A model generated the notes under the pieces. It ran no database searches, was not told where the DNA came from, and saw nothing but the letters and a program-made list of their open reading frames with translations. Positions 59,428 through 64,000 of a DNA stretch of 64,000 nucleotides are shown in pieces. The DNA is taken from assembly GCA_033002965.1 (NCBI GenBank), contig JAURVB010004790.1:148833-212832 (forward strand). The letters run 5' to 3'. A program made the translations under genes and the position numbers. The stretch is from Piper betle (Eukaryota > Streptophyta > Magnoliopsida > Piperales > Piperaceae). Numbering within the stretch: the stretch's first letter is position 1; every line of letters begins with the position of its first letter.

Positions 59428-61395
59428 AGATTGCTTGCAGTAATTTGCCTCCAGGCTTATTTATTGTCATGTATTATGAAATGTCATCGAAATATTGCAC
59501 ATTACACATTATGTCTTTGAACATGATCGTGTTGAGGTCCTTCTTTACATGAATCAGAGTTTTTCTTCAGCATTTGAATTGTTGAATGTTTCAACTCCAG
59601 CTTAAATTATATTGAAGCTTTGGAAGTTGCATAGAGGATAGAGTTATAATTTAGTTGATCTGTAGAGGTAAAATCTCTGCACTAATATGCAAGTCTAGGA
59701 ACAAAACTACTGAAAAATCTGAACAAAGCTTTCATCTTAACTAGAAACCATATATTACCTAGCTCAAGTGTAATTTAGCTGGTTCAGTATTTTCATGATG
59801 CTTATAGGCATTCATTCTGAAAGATAATATTGAGATAACTTTTGAACTAATTTTCCAATTCCAGCCACCTAATTGTGTGTTTCTGTTGTTCATTGTCACT
59901 AGTTTATTTGTTTCCATAACTGAGATATTTTTAATAGAATGGTTTTATCATACTGTCCTTTGTCAAATCCACTGAGACCCAACAAAATTATGTTCCGATT
60001 TCTCTACCTCAGTATGTGATATAAACTCTTTCCATGTACCTTCAAAGGTTAAAGAACAGGACTCTTCATCCTTCAAGGTTATTGTTTTCTGAAGTGCCTT
60101 TCCACCTAAAGCTTTCAACTTTTTTCACAACAAAGAAACCCAAAACTCTTGACTGAACGGGGCATTAACTAGCTAGCCAATCGGAACACCAAACACAACT
60201 AAAATTGAAAGATCACCAAACTAAAGAGAGTAATCTCCTTTAGTAAATAGTCCATGTTCTTTTGCTTTTTGCTGCAAATCAATCCTTTACTGATCTCACC
60301 GTTCAACTGCCATCCAAGAAAGTTTTAACACGTCGACTTTGGAGGCCTCCTCCAGTCTCCACCATGAAGTTAATGTTTCTCCAACCATGAAGACTAGTCA
60401 GGGTCATCACCAGCAGCTCATTTATGGATTTCTATTGACTCCATTGAAGTCGGAAGCTCTTCTTCCAATCTTCAAGTTTCTCCTGCTGACAAAACGTACA
60501 CGCACTTGCCATGCGAATGCGACGCATGCTTTGGGGGATGGTTTCCACAGATGAGCCGACAGCTTTGAATGAACTTGTGCCTTGGGGCGTGTGTTGAGTT
60601 ACGTGACAAAACATAATACAAATATAGATGCTTGTACGAGGCATCGGCCATCGTATTTAAGACAAGCAAAGATAATCAATTATATTCATGGTTAGCCCTA
60701 TGTCTTTGTCCTCGCTTATTAAATTTGATTTTGGATATATATTGCATATCATCACCAGCCATATAAAGGGTGCTCAGAGTTTTAGAGCTGAGTGATACAG
60801 AGATTGAAAGGAATAGGCTGCATGTGATGTGATGCTACTCAACGCTTGTCAACTGAGCCAAAATTAATATAAAAATTTGGAAAAGAATCTTGATAAAAAT
60901 GTCTCACCTGATTGATTATTGTTGAGGCCTACGCCCTTTGTAACTCCCACTCTGAGAAAAATAAAAGTGATTATTTTTAATGGTTGAAAAATTAAAATAA
61001 ATAAAAAACACAATTTTTTTAAAAAAGTTTAAAGATTATTATTTCATTACTCCTATTTAAAAACATAACATTATTAGTTAGAAGACCATATAAACTAATA
61101 TTAAATTTCTTCTAATAACTTGCCAATCCGACTTACTACTATGTTGAAAAGCCACAAAAGCAAGAATAGATAGATGGCCATAATCATCAAGACGACAAAT
61201 AGTACATATCTCTTCAATTAGGATACAAGTAGTTCCTCCCATAATCAATTTTATCGAAAAAGGATAATAAAGCCAAAAAAGTTGTAAAATTGATTATTTA
61301 CATATAATATAATAATAATAATAATAGTACTATAAAGTCAAAATCAATGAAACAAAACATAAAGAAAATAGAAATATGATCCTGGCCATATGCTC
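59428..61395. other. Intergenic region between the two LEA_2 copies
   Basis: Mostly AT-rich. At 60398-60568 an open frame without a start codon follows a CTAG acceptor-like sequence. It has a Ser-rich part and a short Cys-rich end (LPCECDACFGGW) that I do not recognise. No other candidate gene. Confidence 0.35.
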
Positions 61396-62032
61396 TCACA
61401 ATTTGGTCCGGTTCTTGCACTCCTGGCTTTTGATCCTGATGTCCGGGAACACGACTACCACGTGACACTCGGACGTGGCCACGGCGTGCCGCCGGATGAT
61501 CCCGATGAACGTTACCTTGCCCGGGACCGTCGTCGACACGTCGACCGCGATCTCGCCGGCGAGGGCGTCCCGGACGAGCTGCCCGAGGTCGTCAGCGAAC
61601 CTGTCCGCCTGCAGGGTGAGCCGGACAATGACGTCCTCGGACCCCCTTGCTGGGATCCTGCCCGGGGCCACGTCCGCGTCCCCGACGGCCCGGCCGCGGT
61701 AGTAGACGAAGCTCTTGCCGGCGGCGTGCCGGAACCCGGCGTAGTTGGGGTTCTTGACGCGGAGCTGCAGGCGGAGGGTGACGTTGAGCTCGACGTCGAG
61801 GCCTGGGAAGAGAGGCGGGGTGCTATTCCGTCGACGGCGGCCGAGGCGAGGGTGGTGGTGGGGTCGCGGCGCCGGAAGACGGTGAAGGCGAGGCGAGGCC
61901 GATGGCGAGGAGGGTGAGGAGGAGGAGGCCGACGGCGCCGAGGAAAGCATAGCAGCGGCGGCGTCGCCTGGCGAGGAGGGGATCGGGGGCTTGCCAGCGG
62001 CGGTGGGCGGCGCCGTCGGTGGTCGGCGCCAT
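61396..62032 (-). CDS. LEA_2 / NDR1-HIN1-like protein, two apparent one-base frameshifts
   Basis: Intronless gene, about 212 aa if two single-base gaps are allowed for. It starts MAPTTDGAAHRRWQAPDP, followed by a basic stretch (LARRRRRCYAF) and a hydrophobic helix, GAVGLLLLTLLAIGL, as in type II membrane NHL proteins. The frame changes near 61885-61900 into FTVFRRRDPTTTLASAAVDG, and again at a four-base C run (61817-61820 on this strand) into LFPGLDVELNVTLRLQLRVK. The LEA_2 domain follows: NPNYAGFRHAAGKSFVYYRG, DVIVRLTLQADRF, TTVPGKVTFIG, ending ECKNRTKL. The gene is GC-rich and has a long antisense open frame as a by-product. The otherwise intact family features argue for a working gene with consensus errors. 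Confidence 0.8.
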
Positions 62033-62078
62033 GGGTGGTCGGAGGGAGTGAGATTGCAACCGCGTCACCGGATGCGTG

Positions 62079-62092
62079 TAATATATATAATG
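62079..62092 (-). promoter_or_regulatory. TATA-like box upstream of the LEA_2 gene
   Basis: TTATATATATTAC on the minus strand lies about 50 bp upstream of the start codon at 62032, directly before the GC-rich leader. This allows only a short 5' UTR, which is common in intronless stress genes. Confidence 0.45.
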
Positions 62093-64000
62093 GTCGATGA
62101 CGTAGGTATCGCGTAGAGATTGGTTTTTGTTTTGGACGTGGATTTTTGTTATGGATTTTGAAGTGGTACGCCGCGTTGAAGGTGTGTTTTCCCGTGTGGT
62201 CTGGTGTAATAATAACCAATAATCGGTATTTTAATATGACACATTTTTTATTTAAAAGGTGTTTTTATTTAATAGAAAATCTCGGAAATATTATTCATAT
62301 ATTATTTATTTATATTTATAGTTTTTCTGTTAAACTTTGAAAATAACTATATTATTTTAAATTATTCGCACGTGCTCTCGTTAACTATACATTAGCCATA
62401 GTTAAAATTAGACTCATTATTGTCAGGTGTCAATTAATTATGGTACGAGATAATATGTGCAGTGGTCCATTAACGACGAGATAATTAAAGGTGGCCAAAA
62501 TTTTAATAGGCTCATTATTTGATTTAGATAGGGATGAATTAGGATATTCAATACTACTGTAAATTCGATCCAAATTTGACCCGTTTATATATAATTTAAA
62601 CCAAATTTTGGTCGGTTTTAAATTTGGGCTTTTCGAATAAGTTATATTTGAAAATATTTAGATTGGATATGGAATTGAGGTGATCTAATCAGTATTCGAT
62701 CCAAAAAGATAATATTTATAAAAATAAAATTTAAAAATACTTAAACTAATATATCTTATTATTTTTTTCTATTTTTATATTAAAACATATATTATTCTAT
62801 TATTTTAATCAATTGGGTCAATTTCAATTCAAATATAGGTTTTACATATTTGGATCATATACAGATATGGTAAATGAAATATATATGTTTGTTCAAACAA
62901 TATGATCGAACCACTTGGTCGAGCATATGCCTCCACAACTAGCTATTACTTGAGAAATAGTCCAGGGTGGTTCTAAAATCAAAGGAAGCGGATAAGAAGG
63001 AGCAGATAAGAGGAGGCGGGTGAAAATTTCTTGCCATCAAACATGGAACCAACTAGGGGGAAGAAGGGAGGCTTGACTTTTATAAATATTTCATGACAAA
63101 TCTATGAAAGGGGGCTCGTATGTTGAAAGAAAAAGAGAGAAGAAGGAAGGGGAAGAGTCCCTCGCCAGAGATCCTTAGCACACCGATGCAAAGCTTGGAG
63201 TGCCCCCAACGCAACCCAATTGAGGGCCACTATCGTTGAAACCCACCATTTCTAGAAAAAGCCAAAAAAGCCCCCTCCCGAAATTATGAAGCACCACCAA
63301 CTAGCTACCTCATTGACATGCGTATGGCCAGCCCAGGCCAGTCTTTGGCCGACCAAAATCGCCAATGAGTTCCTCTCACAGGTGAGAACAAAGCTCATCT
63401 GAGAGTCACCACAGTAGAAGCATGCCGTGGTCGAAAAAACTTCGACAAGCAACTTGCAGAAGCAGTGTAACAACAAAAAATAGCAACAAGCAGTCAACTT
63501 CGAGCCCTCCATACCGCTGGCTCAAGCTGCCGACGCAACAAATCAACACTTCCACCGGACTCTCCTCAATTTCTTTGTTTTGAACCAACCCGAAGTGGTC
63601 CAATTTGTCCATTATCACTCCCAAAAAATTTGAAGGCCTTTTAGACTTAGGATTGAGGCAAATTTGTTACCCACCATTTTTGGATGCTTTGGACCCACTG
63701 ATAAGGTTATTTTGAGGATTTGAAGGTAGGAATGAGACAAACCAGGGCATTGGAGTCAAAGTTATCAAATGTAAATCAATTCAAAAGGCGATAAAATGTA
63801 TTATTTTATGTAAAGTATAAAATGAAAGATGAAATATTGGATTGTAAGTACTAATCTCACCGTGGACTAATTTAGGATTCAAATTAAACCTTAACGAACT
63901 GCATAAAAATCTTAGGTGTTTATTTATCGCCGTGGTATTTTATTTTTACATGCATGATTTCTTTGCATGACAAGGTTGCTCTTGGACCCACAGCAATGCA
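62093..64000. other. Intergenic DNA to the window end
   Basis: AT-rich to about 62900, including GATCCAAA/TTTGGATC-type repeat words near 62560-62880. From 62930 to 63740 composition is balanced, with short open frames on the minus strand (63252-63624) that I do not recognise. This could be transposon or untranslated sequence. No gene can be supported. Confidence 0.35.

Noticed and set aside
61390..61917. 175-codon open frame on the plus strand
   Set aside because: It is antisense to the LEA_2 gene, whose domain is recognisable on the minus strand.

Overview
This is nuclear DNA from a flowering plant. The genes are split by many GT-AG introns, intergenic DNA is very AT-rich, and several families are plant-specific (LURP-one-related, DUF936, CIP7, LEA_2). 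Strongly GC-rich first exons (UGT, DUF936, LEA_2, second LURP gene) beside AT-rich introns suggest a non-grass monocot; that is an inference. I see no bacterial operon, CRISPR array, tRNA or rRNA.

Layout. 0.4-10.3 kb: a RecQ/WRN-type helicase with HRDC domain, minus strand, 18 coding exons, with a miniature LTR element (TRIM) in one intron. 11.3-11.8 kb: a small secreted cysteine-rich protein. 13.1-14.4 kb: a rearranged array of TRIM-like units. 19.5-28.1 kb: two LURP-one-related (LOR) genes in the same orientation, with a minus-strand FHIT gene just downstream of the first. 30.0-36.0 kb: NOT2/VIP2 of the CCR4-NOT complex, minus strand. 38.8-40.2 kb: a UGT83-like glycosyltransferase, minus strand. 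42.5-45.8 kb: a DUF936 gene, plus strand, convergent with a COP1-interacting-protein-7-like gene (46.8-53.6 kb, minus strand). 54.8-55.3 kb: a second TRIM-like family. 58.7-62.0 kb: a broken LEA_2 gene, an orphan antisense exon, and a second LEA_2/NHL gene.

The genes do not form one pathway; this is an ordinary euchromatic segment. I spliced the main genes by hand. CIP7 (1073 aa), NOT2 (636 aa), UGT (452 aa), LOR1 (228 aa), the Cys-rich protein (122 aa) and FHIT (162 aa) give whole numbers of codons. RecQ, LOR2, DUF936 and one LEA_2 gene each miss by one or two single-base shifts, mostly consistent with one missing base in a short C or G run. This looks more like residual consensus errors than decay, except for the LEA_2 copy at 58.85 kb, which also has an in-frame stop.

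The most noteworthy structures are the complete TRIM in the helicase gene, the TRIM concatemer, first introns enlarged by tandem duplication in both NOT2 and DUF936, a duplicated 17-residue tail in NOT2, and a FHIT intron without a visible AG acceptor. I found nothing that I would claim as a new biological system.
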